Assembly (NCBI RefSeq): GCF_014203425.1
Contig: NZ_JACHJC010000001.1
Span: 4,924,001-4,988,000, forward strand
From: Micromonospora echinospora
Lineage (GTDB): Bacteria; Actinomycetota; Actinomycetes; Mycobacteriales; Micromonosporaceae
Length of the DNA: 64,000 nt
Reading direction: 5' to 3'
A program made the position numbers and the translations under genes. Below the pieces are notes generated by a model. It was given only the letters and a program-made list of their open reading frames with translations. It did not search any database and was not told the origin of the DNA. Of the stretch, positions 15,508-24,868 are shown in pieces (the stretch's first letter is position 1; each line of letters starts with the position of its first letter).

Positions 15508-16779
15508 TCAGGCGGCGACCTCAGGCCGCGCCGAAGGGCCGGAGCGCCGCGGCCCCGGGCCGACCGTCGCGGTGTCCTTGGCCCACGCTTCGATCAGCTC
15601 AGTGGCCTGGCCCGGGTTGAGCCGCGGGTCGCACAGCGAGGTGTAGTGCCGCGCCAGGTCCTCCTCGCCGGCCACCGAACCGCCGACGCACTCGGTCACG
15701 TCGGTGGCGGCGACCTCGATGTGCAGCCCGGCGGCGTGCTGTCGCTGCTGGTCGAGGATGTCGCGGAACCACAGCGCCTCGGTGACCACGTCGGCGAGGT
15801 GGCGCGTCTTCAGGCCGACCGAGGCCTTGACGGTGTTGCCGTGCATGGGATCGCTCAGCCAGAGCACGGGGTGCCCCGCGTTCACCACCGCGCGGACGAT
15901 CGGCGGCAGGGACTCCCGGATCCGGTCCCGGCCCATCCGCGGGATCAGGACGAGACGGCCCGGATCGCGCTGCGGGTCGAGCGCCTCGCACACCCGCAGG
16001 ACGTCGTCCGGGTCGGCGTCCGGCCCGATCTTGCAGCCGACCGGGTTCACCACTGTGGACAGCAGGGCCACGTGCGCCTCGGCGGACCGGCGGGTCCGCT
16101 CCCCCACCCACGGGAGGTGGGTCGACGCCAGGTAGTGCTCGCCCGTGTCCGGGTCCCGGCGGATCAGGCGGGACTCGTAGTCGACGACCAGGGCCTCGTG
16201 GCTCGACCAGGGTCCCTCGGTCCGCGCGGCACGCCGGTTGCCCTCCCGGTGGGCGCGCAGGACCCGCTGCACCCGGTCGCTCGCCTCGTACGCCCACCAC
16301 ATGCGGCGCGGATCGGCCTTGCGCGTACCGGGCGCGGCCAGCTCGGAATTGATCATGTGGCCGCGGAAGGATGGGATGCTCAGCGCGTCGTGCCACTCCG
16401 TCGCCTGCGACCGGGGCTTGGCGAACTGCCCGGCCATCCGGCCCACCCGCAGCACGTTGCGCCCGGTGAGCTCGCTGAGCCGGTCCCCCAGCCGGTCGAT
16501 GACCTCGATCTTGTCCGAGGTGTGCCGGGGGGTGCACTCGTAGAGGCTCTCGGCGCAGTCGCCCAACTGCAGCAGGAGCCCGTCGGTCGACGCCAGCTCC
16601 GACAACGCCTGCCGGAACCCCCGTACCTCCCCGGGTGGGACCAGCGGCGGGGCCGACGCCAACGCCTCACAGGTCTCCGCGTACGCCGGGTGGTCCTGCC
16701 AGTCCGGTTGCTGGACCGCCGGCATGCCCTCCCACGGCCCGAGTGGGCTGCGTTCCGCCGTTGAACCGGATTGCTGCAT
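15508..16779 (-). CDS. class II 3-deoxy-7-phosphoheptulonate (DAHP) synthase
   Basis: 423 aa; ATG preceded by GGAGGACAG. Class II (plant-like) DAHP synthase motifs are clear: GDCAESLYEC, GRMAGQFAKPRS, NPVGCKIGPDADPDD, RDIRESL-like RMGRDRIRES, DPMHGNT and ECVGGS. It condenses phosphoenolpyruvate with erythrose 4-phosphate, the first step of the shikimate pathway, in the cytoplasm. Extra copies occur in clusters that consume chorismate (as PhzC does for phenazines), here feeding the PhzE/PhzD branch. It is the last gene of a leftward set with a flavin hydroxylase and a symporter. Confidence 0.93.
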   Translation of the reverse strand: MQQSGSTAERSPLGPWEGMPAVQQPDWQDHPAYAETCEALASAPPLVPPGEVRGFRQALSELASTDGLLLQLGDCAESLYECTPRHTSDKIEVIDRLGDRLSELTGRNVLRVGRMAGQFAKPRSQATEWHDALSIPSFRGHMINSELAAPGTRKADPRRMWWAYEASDRVQRVLRAHREGNRRAARTEGPWSSHEALVVDYESRLIRRDPDTGEHYLASTHLPWVGERTRRSAEAHVALLSTVVNPVGCKIGPDADPDDVLRVCEALDPQRDPGRLVLIPRMGRDRIRESLPPIVRAVVNAGHPVLWLSDPMHGNTVKASVGLKTRHLADVVTEALWFRDILDQQRQHAAGLHIEVAATDVTECVGGSVAGEEDLARHYTSLCDPRLNPGQATELIEAWAKDTATVGPGPRRSGPSARPEVAA

Positions 16780-16858
16780 CTGTCCTCCAGTCGAGAGTCA
16801 GCCGGACCGGCCGGTCGCGTGTGCGCGTGACCCGGCCGCCGGTGACGGCACGTCGCGC

Positions 16859-18457
16859 CTATCCGCCACCCCGTACGCGCTGGACCACGGCGTCGGGGTC
16901 CGGCGGCGCGGTGTTGCCCCGCCAGGCGACGTGGTGGTCCGGCCGCAGCAGGACGAGGTCGCGTTCCCACAGCTCACGAGCCCGGGGGTCGGCCACCACG
17001 GTGTGGGTGACCGGGAGCCCTCGCGCAGCCGCCGCCGCCAGCAGCGGCCCGGCGGCGCCGTCACCGGTGAAGTCCACGAGGGTGAACGAGGCCGGGTCGA
17101 ACCGGTCGAAGATCTGCTGCCCGTCGCTCAGCAGGAGGCTGGGCGGGCGGGCGCCGGGCCAGGTCGTCGGGGTGTACGCCCGCGGGTCGTCCGAGGGCTC
17201 CCCCGGGCCCTCCGGCCAGAGCACCGGCGAGCCGGAGTAGCGGTAGCCGAGCTCGATCCCCCGGTACTCGTTCTCGCCCCGCTCGGCGTCGAGGAAGGCC
17301 GCTACGGACGGCAGCGGGGCGCCGCCGCGCAGGAGCTCGCCCGCCCGCAGGTGCACGCCCAGGTGCCGGTGCGAGGTGTGCATGTTGCGCCGCCCCACCG
17401 GGCGGCGTTCGGCGTCGTAGCTGTCGAGCAGCGCGGGGCCGCCGAAGCCCCGGACGACAGCGGCCAGCTTCCAGGCCACGTCGACGGCGTCGCCGATGCC
17501 GGTGTTCATGCCGTACGCGCCGGTGGGGAACATCCGGTGGGCCGAGTCACCGGCGAGGAGCACCCGGCCGGCGCGGTACCGGTCGGCGAGCATGAAGCCG
17601 GGACGCCAGCGCGAGGTGAGCAGCACCTTGTCGATCCGCAGCTCGGTGCGGATCGTGTCGAGCAGGAACGCCTCCGGGTCGGCCGGCGGCTCGTCGAACT
17701 CGTTCGGGTCGACGCCGTTGACGTGCGCAGTCCAGGTGTCCACCTCGTCCTGGGCGATGATCACGTACCGGAACGCGAAGTAGTGCCAGAACCGGCCGTG
17801 CCGGTGCAGGCTGTCCAGGTCCCGGCTGGTGAAGTGCACCATGAAGGCGCCCGGCAGGCCGGGCACGTCGAAGCCCTCCTCGCCGATGCCCACGGCCCGG
17901 CGGACCTGGCTCGACGCGCCGTCGCACCCGACGACGTACTCCGACCGCACCCGGACCTCGCCGCCCGTGTCGTCGGCGAGGACGCTGGTGACCCCCGCGT
18001 CGTCCTGGGTCAGCGAGTCGAACCGCACGCCGAGGCGCAGGTCGACCAGGGGCTCCCGCCGGCAGCGGGCCCGCAGGACCGGTTCCAGGTCGATCTGGGA
18101 GATCCGCTGGCCGGGCTCGGCCGGCTGGGTGCCGTCGTTGTGCTCGGCGATGCGGCGCCACTCCTGCGTCACCGAGGGCAGGCCCCACCTGGTGATCGGC
18201 TCACCGGCCAGGCCGGTCGACCAGATGACGTCGGCCCCGTGCTCGGGCGCGACGCCGGCGGCGCGGACGTCGTCGGCGAGGCCGAACTGCCGGAGGAACT
18301 CCATGCTTCGGGCGTTGACGTAGTCCAGCTTGGGATGGACCGACGTCTCGAAGCCCTGGTCGACGAGGACGCAGGCGACGCCGTGACGGGCGAGCGCCAG
18401 CGCGGTGACCATGCCGACCGGGCCCGCGCCCACGACCAGAACCGGTACCGGATCCAC
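16859..18457 (-). CDS. FAD-dependent aromatic hydroxylase (PheA/TfdB/MhpA-like)
   Basis: 532 aa; GTG 18457 is chosen for its GGGAGG site 6-7 nt upstream. PVLVVGAGPVGMVTALALARHG is the FAD motif; GCDGASSQVRRAVGI and GRVLLAGDSAHRMFPTGAYGMNTGIGDAVDVAWKLA are the DG and GD motifs of group A flavin hydroxylases. A thioredoxin-like C-terminal segment (about residues 430-530) is as in phenol hydroxylases and MhpA. It should hydroxylate an aromatic ring ortho or para to an existing hydroxyl using NAD(P)H and O2; within this cluster a hydroxyanthranilate- or aminophenol-derived ring is likely. Confidence 0.85.
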   Translation of the reverse strand: MDPVPVLVVGAGPVGMVTALALARHGVACVLVDQGFETSVHPKLDYVNARSMEFLRQFGLADDVRAAGVAPEHGADVIWSTGLAGEPITRWGLPSVTQEWRRIAEHNDGTQPAEPGQRISQIDLEPVLRARCRREPLVDLRLGVRFDSLTQDDAGVTSVLADDTGGEVRVRSEYVVGCDGASSQVRRAVGIGEEGFDVPGLPGAFMVHFTSRDLDSLHRHGRFWHYFAFRYVIIAQDEVDTWTAHVNGVDPNEFDEPPADPEAFLLDTIRTELRIDKVLLTSRWRPGFMLADRYRAGRVLLAGDSAHRMFPTGAYGMNTGIGDAVDVAWKLAAVVRGFGGPALLDSYDAERRPVGRRNMHTSHRHLGVHLRAGELLRGGAPLPSVAAFLDAERGENEYRGIELGYRYSGSPVLWPEGPGEPSDDPRAYTPTTWPGARPPSLLLSDGQQIFDRFDPASFTLVDFTGDGAAGPLLAAAAARGLPVTHTVVADPRARELWERDLVLLRPDHHVAWRGNTAPPDPDAVVQRVRGGG

Positions 18458-18516
18458 AGTTGCCTCCCGAGGGGTGTGGGGCGGCGGAGGGGGCCGCCCC
18501 ACACCGTTGCGGATGT

Positions 18517-20196
18517 TCAGCTCACCGGGCTGGGCGCCCGGTCCTGGCGGCCGTCGCGGTCCTCGTCGTCCACGGCGGCCGGCCGCGGCGGTCCCGTGAC
18601 GACAGCTCCGGTGAGGGACCGGACCTGCATCTCGGCGAACGCGGCGTCGTCGCGCTCCCGGCTGGTGATCGAGCCGAGGTAGCCGAGCAGGAAGCCGACC
18701 GGCACCGTGATCAGCGCGGGCTCGACGTCCACGAACTTGAAGTTGCGGTCCGGGAAGATGGCGTCCGGCTCGCCCGAGACCCCGTTGGAGAACAGCACCA
18801 GGAACGCGGTGAGCGCGAGGCCGCCGTAGACCGTCCACTGCAGGCCGCGGGTGTTGAAGCGCCGCCAGAACAACGCGTAGACGACGATCGGCAGGACCAC
18901 CGCGCCGGCAATGTCGATCGAGGTCGGGATGAAGATGTGGGTCCGTACCGGCAGCATCACGACCGCCAGCAGCACAGAACCGACGCCGATGATCAGGGTG
19001 TTGCGCTTGATGTCCCGCAGCTCGGCGGCCGGATCCAGCCGCCGGCCGCGGATCACGTTCAGGTCCTTGGTCACCGTCGTCACGGCGCTGTGCAGCAGCG
19101 GCGCGAAGACGCCGACGATCGTCAGGACCGCGACGCCGGCCAGGGAGCCGACCATCACCGGACCGCCGAGCTCGTCGGCGAGCTTGGGGAAGCTGATGTC
19201 GCGGTGGGCCTTGATGACACCGATGTTGTCCCGGCCGAGGATCGCGACGGCGCCCAGCCCGACGACGGACAGGCACTGGTAGAACCCGACGATGATCATC
19301 GACGCCCACCCGGTCGACCGGCGCGCGTCCCGCCCGCTGGTCACCGCGAAGTTGCGCATGAACAGGAACGGAATGGCCGCCACTCCCACGGCGATGGCGA
19401 ACAGCTTCGACAGGTGCACGAGCGTGGTCGCGCCCTCGCCGAACAGCCGGCCCGGGCCCAGCAGGTCGCTGCCGCTGGGCACCGGCGCCGCGTTCGCCTC
19501 GGCCCGCTCCAGCAGGCTGAAGAGGTTCAGGTCGAAGCGGGCCAGCACCCAGGCGGTCAGCACGCCCACCACGACCACCGACAGCACCAGCTTGAACACC
19601 AGGATGCGGGTGACCCCGAGCATCCCGCCGAGGTACACGTACCCGACCGTGATCAGGCCGACGACGAACACCGGGAGGACCAGGCCGACGAGGGCGTCGA
19701 CGCCGAACCAGCGGTTGAAGATGAACGCGATGGCGGCCATCATGATCACCGTCAGCATGACGTACGTCAGCAGCGTGAGCACCGCCGAGGCGATCCGCGC
19801 CGGCCGCTCGCGGGTACGGACCGCGAGCAGGTCACCGAGCGTGTAGCCGCCCACGTTGCGCACCGGCCCGGCGAAGAGGAGCAGCGCGAGCATGGTGCCC
19901 ATGGTGAAGGCGGTCATCAGCAGGATGGCGTCGTAGCCGCTGAGCGCGATGTGGCCGGTGATGATGTACATCGTCGAGTACATCAGCGGCGCGGAGGCCA
20001 CCGCCAGCGCGTTCTGCACCGGCCCGATCCGCCGGTCGGCCAGCAGGAAGCCGTCCGCGGTGGTGGTGCTGGCGCGCGCCGACCGGACCAGGTAGAGCAC
20101 CGCGAGCGCGAGGACGACGGTGACCGGGACGGCGATCGCTGGCGTCGCCCACGTGTTGTCGACCGGGGGCGGCGGGTCGGCGAGGATGACGCTCAT
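18517..20196 (-). CDS. sodium:solute symporter (SSS family, ActP-like)
   Basis: 559 aa with about 13 hydrophobic segments. FLLADRRIGPVQNALAVAS, LSGYDAILLMTAFTMGTM, GGYTLGDLLAVRTRERPAR and VPFLFMRNF-like IPFLFMRNFAVTS are typical of the ActP/PutP-type SSS family, which import small carboxylates or amino acids with Na+. The start ATG overlaps the stop of the DUF485 gene upstream by 4 nt; that pairing is typical of ActP with YjcH. Why a carboxylate-type symporter sits next to a flavin hydroxylase and DAHP synthase is unclear; precursor uptake is possible. Confidence 0.88.
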   Translation of the reverse strand: MSVILADPPPPVDNTWATPAIAVPVTVVLALAVLYLVRSARASTTTADGFLLADRRIGPVQNALAVASAPLMYSTMYIITGHIALSGYDAILLMTAFTMGTMLALLLFAGPVRNVGGYTLGDLLAVRTRERPARIASAVLTLLTYVMLTVIMMAAIAFIFNRWFGVDALVGLVLPVFVVGLITVGYVYLGGMLGVTRILVFKLVLSVVVVGVLTAWVLARFDLNLFSLLERAEANAAPVPSGSDLLGPGRLFGEGATTLVHLSKLFAIAVGVAAIPFLFMRNFAVTSGRDARRSTGWASMIIVGFYQCLSVVGLGAVAILGRDNIGVIKAHRDISFPKLADELGGPVMVGSLAGVAVLTIVGVFAPLLHSAVTTVTKDLNVIRGRRLDPAAELRDIKRNTLIIGVGSVLLAVVMLPVRTHIFIPTSIDIAGAVVLPIVVYALFWRRFNTRGLQWTVYGGLALTAFLVLFSNGVSGEPDAIFPDRNFKFVDVEPALITVPVGFLLGYLGSITSRERDDAAFAEMQVRSLTGAVVTGPPRPAAVDDEDRDGRQDRAPSPVS

Positions 20197-20528
20197 CGGG
20201 ATGCTCCTTCCAGGTCGGCACGGATCTTCTCGCTGAGCGGATCGAGATGCGTGCGGGCGTAACGCAGGTAGAAGGCGGCGAGCGCCACCACGAATGTGAA
20301 CGACAGGAAGACGAAGAGCAGGCCCACGTTGACCGGGCCGGCCACCTTCTCCCGGAAGAAGTCCGGCGCGTAGGTGGCGAGCAGGCTGCCGAGGAACCAC
20401 CACCCGAAGAAGGCGACGCTGGCCCAGAGCGTGAACGTGCTCGATCGTCGCCGTAGTTCCCTGAACTCTGCGCTGTGATGGACGGCGAGGTAGCGACCGC
20501 CGTCCGTTGCCGGAGCTGCCGTGTCCAT
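20193..20528 (-). CDS. DUF485 small membrane protein, symporter partner
   Basis: 111 aa; ATG 20528 preceded by GGGGGAGAG. Two hydrophobic hairpin segments (TFTLWASVAFFGWWFLGSLLATY and GLLFVFLSFTFVVALAAFYLRYA) match the DUF485 (YjcH) family, inner-membrane proteins nearly always encoded just before an SSS symporter. The stop overlaps the symporter start by 4 nt. It heads the leftward operon; no cluster palindrome is found in its 194-nt upstream region. Confidence 0.85.
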   Translation of the reverse strand: MDTAAPATDGGRYLAVHHSAEFRELRRRSSTFTLWASVAFFGWWFLGSLLATYAPDFFREKVAGPVNVGLLFVFLSFTFVVALAAFYLRYARTHLDPLSEKIRADLEGASR

Positions 20529-20722
20529 TGCTCTCTCCCCCTGGTGAGAACGTCGCAGACGATGCGGAGATGGGTGCGGCGTCAGTCTCGGCGACCGTTC
20601 ACGCTCCGGCATGGCTTAATCACGGGATTTCCGGGGCGTGGCCGGCGCATTGGCGTGGCGGGTCCGGCCGAACCGCGTGAACGGGTGATGCCCACGCCCG
20701 GCCGGCGTCCGATGGTGACTGC

Positions 20723-21463
20723 ATGACGTCGGCACTGAGAACCAGCGCGTGGACGTACGACGACTTCACCAGCCGCGAGCTGGACCCCGCCCGCTGGGCG
20801 ATCATGTCGATCGCCGGCGCGGACGGGCAGACCCACAGGTACCAGGACCGCAACGCCCGCGTCCGCACCGGCGACGGGCGGCTGGAGCTGACCGTCGACC
20901 CGTTCACCCGTTTCCACGACACCGATCCCCGGCAGAACAACGCCAAGCAGATGTACCGGTCGGTGCGGCGCTTCGCCGTGCCGGCGGAGGGCTCGCTGAC
21001 CGTCGAGGTGGAGATGGGCGTGCGGACGTACCGGCAGATCCCGCACGACCTGCTGGACGCGTTCGGCACGGTGAACCTGTTCGACCTGGAGACCGGCGTC
21101 GTGTTCAACGCTGCCGCCACGAACGACACCGTGTACGCGACGGTCGAGCGCCTGGTGCTGCCCGGCGTGACCCAGCCGCACGAGCACTACATCCACCGGG
21201 TGGTCCTGGACGTGCCGACGGAGCCGGGCCGGGCGCACGGATACGCCATCACCTACCGGGCGCCGACGTCGGAGGTGGAGTTCCACGTCGACGGCCGGCT
21301 CGCCTACTGGGCGCGGGTCCCGGTGCCGGTGGCCGGATTCCACGCCGGCATGGCGCTCTTCTCCGCCCGCGACCTGGCCCGGTACCCCCGCGAGCAGCGG
21401 GAGCACGGGCAGGGCGCGACCGGGTGGTGGGGGCCGTGGCGGATCGCCTCCGGCGTCAGATGA
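20723..21463 (+). CDS. conserved protein of unknown function (possibly DUF6081-like)
   Basis: 246 aa, ATG start. No signal peptide or membrane segment. The content is beta-rich: YDDFTSRELDPARWAIMSIAGADG, DGRLELTVDPFTRFH, GSLTVEVEMGVRTY, VNLFDLETGVVFNAAATNDT, VEFHVDGRLAYWARVPV and FHAGMALFSARDLAR resemble the concanavalin/laminin-G-like jelly roll of GH16-type proteins, but no glycosidase ExDxE motif is seen. I think it belongs to DUF6081, recalled with limited certainty. It is transcribed alone and rightward, and its last 8 nt overlap the end of the opposing SDR gene. Confidence 0.6.
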   Translation: MTSALRTSAWTYDDFTSRELDPARWAIMSIAGADGQTHRYQDRNARVRTGDGRLELTVDPFTRFHDTDPRQNNAKQMYRSVRRFAVPAEGSLTVEVEMGVRTYRQIPHDLLDAFGTVNLFDLETGVVFNAAATNDTVYATVERLVLPGVTQPHEHYIHRVVLDVPTEPGRAHGYAITYRAPTSEVEFHVDGRLAYWARVPVPVAGFHAGMALFSARDLARYPREQREHGQGATGWWGPWRIASGVR

Positions 21464-22157
21464 GCACGTCCCCGCCGTCGATGTTCAGGTTGACCCCGTT
21501 TATCGAGCGGTTCGTCAGCAGGAAGTCGATCGCCTCGGTGCAGTCCTGCATGGTGACCGGCCGGCGGCTGAGCGCGCGGGTCGCGGCGGCCTCCCGCGCG
21601 GCGGGCTTGTCGCTCCAGAACGGCGTGTCGGAGACGATGCTCGGGTGCAGGGCGTTGACCCGGACCGGCGAGAGTTCCACAGCCAGGGTCCGCACCAGCG
21701 CGCTGATCCCGCCGTTGGCGGTGGTGACGGAGGTGGAGCCGGGATACGGCCGGTGGCTGGCCAGGCCGCCGAGCAGCACGACAGCGCTCTCGTCGGTCAT
21801 CCGCGGGGCGAGGGCGTGCAGGACCGCCGTGTAGCCGACCAGCTTGACGGTCAGCAGCCGCGCCGCGTCGCCCGGCCGGTACGCGCGGACAGTGTTGTAG
21901 TCGCGGTCCAGCGCCGCGATCACGAGCCGGTCGACGTGCGGCACGTCGGCGAGCGCGTCCGCGATCGTCTCCGGCTCGGCCAGGTCGAGAGCGAGCCCAC
22001 GGGTCCGCCCGCCGATCTCGTCCGCGACGGTCTTGGTCCGGGCCGCCGAACGGCCGGTGATCACCACGTCGTCTCCGCGTTCGGCGCAGAATCGGGCGAA
22101 GTGCCGCCCGATCCCCGAGGTTCCGCCGACGACCACGACCCGAGTCCGATCCGACAT
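21456..22157 (-). CDS. divergent SDR-fold protein lacking the Tyr/Lys catalytic pair
   Basis: 233 aa; last gene of the nine-gene leftward operon that starts at 30227. VVVVGGTSGIGRHFARFCAERG is an SDR nucleotide-binding motif and SINGVNLNIDGGDVLI a typical SDR end. The usual YxxxK segment is replaced by STSVTTANGG (about residues 141-150), and the NAG motif is AALDRD. It therefore probably does not act as a classical dehydrogenase. It may bind NAD(P) and do other chemistry, or support the other SDR of the operon. Confidence 0.75.
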   Translation of the reverse strand: MSDRTRVVVVGGTSGIGRHFARFCAERGDDVVITGRSAARTKTVADEIGGRTRGLALDLAEPETIADALADVPHVDRLVIAALDRDYNTVRAYRPGDAARLLTVKLVGYTAVLHALAPRMTDESAVVLLGGLASHRPYPGSTSVTTANGGISALVRTLAVELSPVRVNALHPSIVSDTPFWSDKPAAREAAATRALSRRPVTMQDCTEAIDFLLTNRSINGVNLNIDGGDVLI

Positions 22158-22169
22158 CGAAAGTTCTCC

Positions 22170-22850
22170 TCATCGTTGGGTGCTGCTCTGATCCGGACGC
22201 GCCGCGCCGGCGGCGCCCGCCAGCCCGTCCAGCACATCCGCCGTCCACAACGGCACCGCGCAGCGGTCCGCGGCGTAGCGCAGCGCCATCAGGTGGTCCT
22301 CGCGCGACAGGTCGGCCAGCGCGTCCGCCACCAGGAACGCCTCGATGTCGCGGCTGAACGCGTCGCAGGCGGTGATCAGGCACCCCATGTGCGCGTACAC
22401 GCCGCAGACCACGAGCTGGTCCCGTCCCGCACCGCGCAGTCGCTCCTCCAGGTCGCTGCGGAAGAACGCGCTGTAGCGCCACTTGGTCAGCACCGTGTCG
22501 CCCGGCTGCGGGGCGACGTCGTCGACGATGCCCCGGTCGTCCTCGGCGCCGCTCATGCCGGGGCCCCACAGGTCGTGCAGCAACCCGCGGTCCTGCCGGC
22601 TCATGCCGCCGGGCTGCGCCGTGTACAGCACCGGCACGCCGGCCGCCCGGGCCGTGGCGAGCAGCTTCGCGACGTTGGGGAGCAGTTCGGCCATCGGGGA
22701 TTCCCCGGCCGCGAACGGGCGCAGGAAGTAGCGCTGCAGGTCGTGCACCAGCACGGCGGCCCGGTCCGGGTGCGGACGCCAGGGCAGCGCGGTGCCGGGC
22801 AGGTCGCCGTCGCCGGGCATGCGGTACGGCGCGATCGGGGTCATGGCCAT
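22170..22850 (-). CDS. phzD: PhzD-like isochorismatase
   Basis: 226 aa; ATG with GGAGG about 9 nt upstream. Close in pattern to phenazine Phz[16 protein letters not shown] with the nucleophile-site Asp37, [29 protein letters not shown] with Lys123, and [32 protein letters not shown]. PhzD hydrolyses the vinyl ether of 2-amino-2-deoxyisochorismate to trans-2,3-dihydro-3-hydroxyanthranilate and pyruvate. The substrate would come from the PhzE-like enzyme (30442-32427) and the product would pass to the SDR encoded just upstream. Confidence 0.93.
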   Translation of the reverse strand: MAMTPIAPYRMPGDGDLPGTALPWRPHPDRAAVLVHDLQRYFLRPFAAGESPMAELLPNVAKLLATARAAGVPVLYTAQPGGMSRQDRGLLHDLWGPGMSGAEDDRGIVDDVAPQPGDTVLTKWRYSAFFRSDLEERLRGAGRDQLVVCGVYAHMGCLITACDAFSRDIEAFLVADALADLSREDHLMALRYAADRCAVPLWTADVLDGLAGAAGAARPDQSSTQR

Positions 22851-22882
22851 CGGTTCTCGCCTCCGGTTTCCGTACGAGGGCG

Positions 22883-23668
22883 TCACACGTGCAGGGCCGC
22901 GCCGCCGTCGACGTACAGGTCGTGCATGGTCACGTGGCCCGCCTGGTCGGACACCAGATAGGCGACCGCCTCGGCCACGTCGCGCGGCTGCGCCAGCTTG
23001 CGCAGCGGGATGCCGACGCGGTACGCGCCCGGCGTGCCCTCGATCACCGCGCTCGGGTCGGCGCCCTCGCCGAGCATGGCCCGCAGCATGGGGGTGTCGG
23101 TGGAGCCGGGCGAGACCACGTTGCACCGGATGCCGTAGTCGGACAGCTCCAGCCCCAGGCAGCGGGTGAACTGCGCGGACGCGGCCTTGGAGGCGGCGTA
23201 CGCGGCCATCTCGGTACGCGGCACCCCGGCGGCGTTCGACGCCACGGTGACGATCGCGCCACGACGGCGGCCCACCATCCGCCGCGCCACCGCCCGGGAC
23301 ACGTGGAACACGCCGTCGGCGTTCACCGAGAAGGTCCGGCGCCACTGCCGGTCCGACAGCTCGACGACCCGTCCGGTGTGCAGCACGCCGGCGGCGTTGA
23401 CCAGGATGGCGACCGGCCCCATCTCGTCCTCGACCTGGCGCACCAGCGCGTCCACCGCCTCGCTGTCGCACACGTCGACGCAGTAGGCGCGCGCCGAGTC
23501 GCCCTCGGCGGCGAGCTTCGTCACGACAGTGGTCAGCGCCTCGGCGTTGCGGTCCACTGCCGCCACCTGCGCGCCCGCCCTCGCCAGGACACCGGCCACG
23601 GCGGCGCCGATGCCCTGCCCCGCGCCCGTGACCAGGGCGACCCTCGACTCGATCCCGGTCAGTTCCAT
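22883..23668 (-). CDS. SDR dehydrogenase (EntA/DhbA-like), likely making 3-hydroxyanthranilate
   Basis: 261 aa. Complete SDR signature: [20 protein letters not shown] (91-94), Ser144, YAASK (Tyr157, Lys161), and the C-terminal LYVDGG. EntA/DhbA enzymes oxidise 2,3-dihydro-2,3-dihydroxybenzoate; with PhzD next door the natural substrate here is 2,3-dihydro-3-hydroxyanthranilate, giving aromatic 3-hydroxyanthranilate and NADH. Start and upstream stop share one nucleotide (TGATG), showing tight coupling with the flavin monooxygenase gene. Confidence 0.88.
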   Translation of the reverse strand: MELTGIESRVALVTGAGQGIGAAVAGVLARAGAQVAAVDRNAEALTTVVTKLAAEGDSARAYCVDVCDSEAVDALVRQVEDEMGPVAILVNAAGVLHTGRVVELSDRQWRRTFSVNADGVFHVSRAVARRMVGRRRGAIVTVASNAAGVPRTEMAAYAASKAASAQFTRCLGLELSDYGIRCNVVSPGSTDTPMLRAMLGEGADPSAVIEGTPGAYRVGIPLRKLAQPRDVAEAVAYLVSDQAGHVTMHDLYVDGGAALHV

Positions 23669-24858
23669 CAGGCGCTCCCGCTGGTCGTGGTGGCTTTCTC
23701 GGCGTCGTACCCGAAGAGCCATTCGTGGCGGTCCAGGCCGGACGAGGATTGTGCGGCGACGTCCCGGCGGCGCTGGTCGGCGCCGTCGGCCAGGTGGAAC
23801 ATCTCGGCGTTGGCCCGGGACTGCCGCTGGATCCGGGTGGTCCGGGGCAGGCGGATCCGTTCGTAGCGGCGCAGCGCGGCGCCCAGGCCCGCCGGTTCCA
23901 CGCCGGCCAGGCAGACCGCGAGCACCACCGCGTCCTCGACGGCCTGGTTCGCGCCCTGCGCCTGGAACGGCAGCATCGGGTGCGCCGCGTCGCCGATCAG
24001 GGTCACCCGCCCCGCGCTGAGCCGGTCGATGCTGTCCCGGTCGTGCAGCGCCCACCTGCCGACCCGGTCGGCCGCGGCGATCAGCCGGGTGACGTCCGGG
24101 TGCCAGCCCGCGTACGCGGCCGCGAGTTGCGTCACGTCGCCCCGGCCCGACCACGACTCCTGCCGCCAGTCGGTGGCGGGCACCGTCGCGCCGAAGCTCA
24201 CCTGCCGGCCGGCGGACACCGGGTAGCAGACGCAGTGCTGGTCCGGCCCGAACCACAACTGCACCCGGGGTTCGGTGAGCAGGAACGGCACCCGCTCGGC
24301 CGGCACCAGCCCGCGGTAGATGGACTGCCCGGAGAAGCGCGGCCGGTCCGCCACGATCTGCTCCCGCGCGACCGAGTGGATGCCGTCGGCGCCCACGACG
24401 AGATCCGCCGCGACGGTGGTGCCGTTGGACAGGTGCAGGTACGCCTCGTCGGCGGTCTGCGTCACGGCGGTCAGGCGGGCGCCCAGGTGCACCCGGTCCG
24501 GCGGCACCAGCGACAGCAGGCTGCTGTGCAGGTCCGCGCGGTGCACCACGTAGTACGGCGCGCCGAAGCGGCGTCCGCACACGCTGCCCAGCGGGGTGCG
24601 TTGCAGCAGCGTGCCGTCGTCCCAGCGGCGCATCTCGATCGCCTGCGGCGCGACCGCCACCGTGCGCAGGCGGTCACGCAGGCCCAGCCGGTGCAGCAGC
24701 CGGGTGGCGTTCGGCGCGACCTGCACGCCCGCGCCCACCTCCATCAGCTCATCGGCCTGCTCGTACACGTGGCAGTCGATCCCGGTCCGGCGCAGGGCGG
24801 CGGCGAAGGCGAGCCCGGCGATGCCGGCGCCGGCCACGGCGACCCTCATCTGCGGCAT
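23668..24858 (-). CDS. FAD-dependent monooxygenase (salicylate-hydroxylase-like)
   Basis: 396 aa. [22 protein letters not shown] is the FAD motif, [12 protein letters not shown] the DG motif and [31 protein letters not shown] the GD motif, the arrangement of single-component salicylate 1-hydroxylase and 3-hydroxybenzoate hydroxylase. Such enzymes can hydroxylate with loss of a carboxyl group. That would suit conversion of a 3-amino-4-hydroxybenzoate-type acid into an aminohydroquinone, but the substrate is my inference. It sits between the adenylating enzyme and the SDR in the operon. Confidence 0.87.
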   Translation of the reverse strand: MPQMRVAVAGAGIAGLAFAAALRRTGIDCHVYEQADELMEVGAGVQVAPNATRLLHRLGLRDRLRTVAVAPQAIEMRRWDDGTLLQRTPLGSVCGRRFGAPYYVVHRADLHSSLLSLVPPDRVHLGARLTAVTQTADEAYLHLSNGTTVAADLVVGADGIHSVAREQIVADRPRFSGQSIYRGLVPAERVPFLLTEPRVQLWFGPDQHCVCYPVSAGRQVSFGATVPATDWRQESWSGRGDVTQLAAAYAGWHPDVTRLIAAADRVGRWALHDRDSIDRLSAGRVTLIGDAAHPMLPFQAQGANQAVEDAVVLAVCLAGVEPAGLGAALRRYERIRLPRTTRIQRQSRANAEMFHLADGADQRRRDVAAQSSSGLDRHEWLFGYDAEKATTTSGSA

Positions 24859-24868
24859 GTCGGTTCCC

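Noticed and set aside
15438..15620. A 60-codon frame after palindrome copy b
   Set aside because: TTG start, no ribosome-binding site, Arg/Pro-rich and antisense to DAHP synthase; if there is a transcript it need not be coding.
20595..20684. Separated inverted repeat CCGTTCACGC/GCGTGAACGG between divergent genes
   Set aside because: The arms are 70 nt apart in a GC-rich promoter region; I cannot separate it from chance or name a binder.
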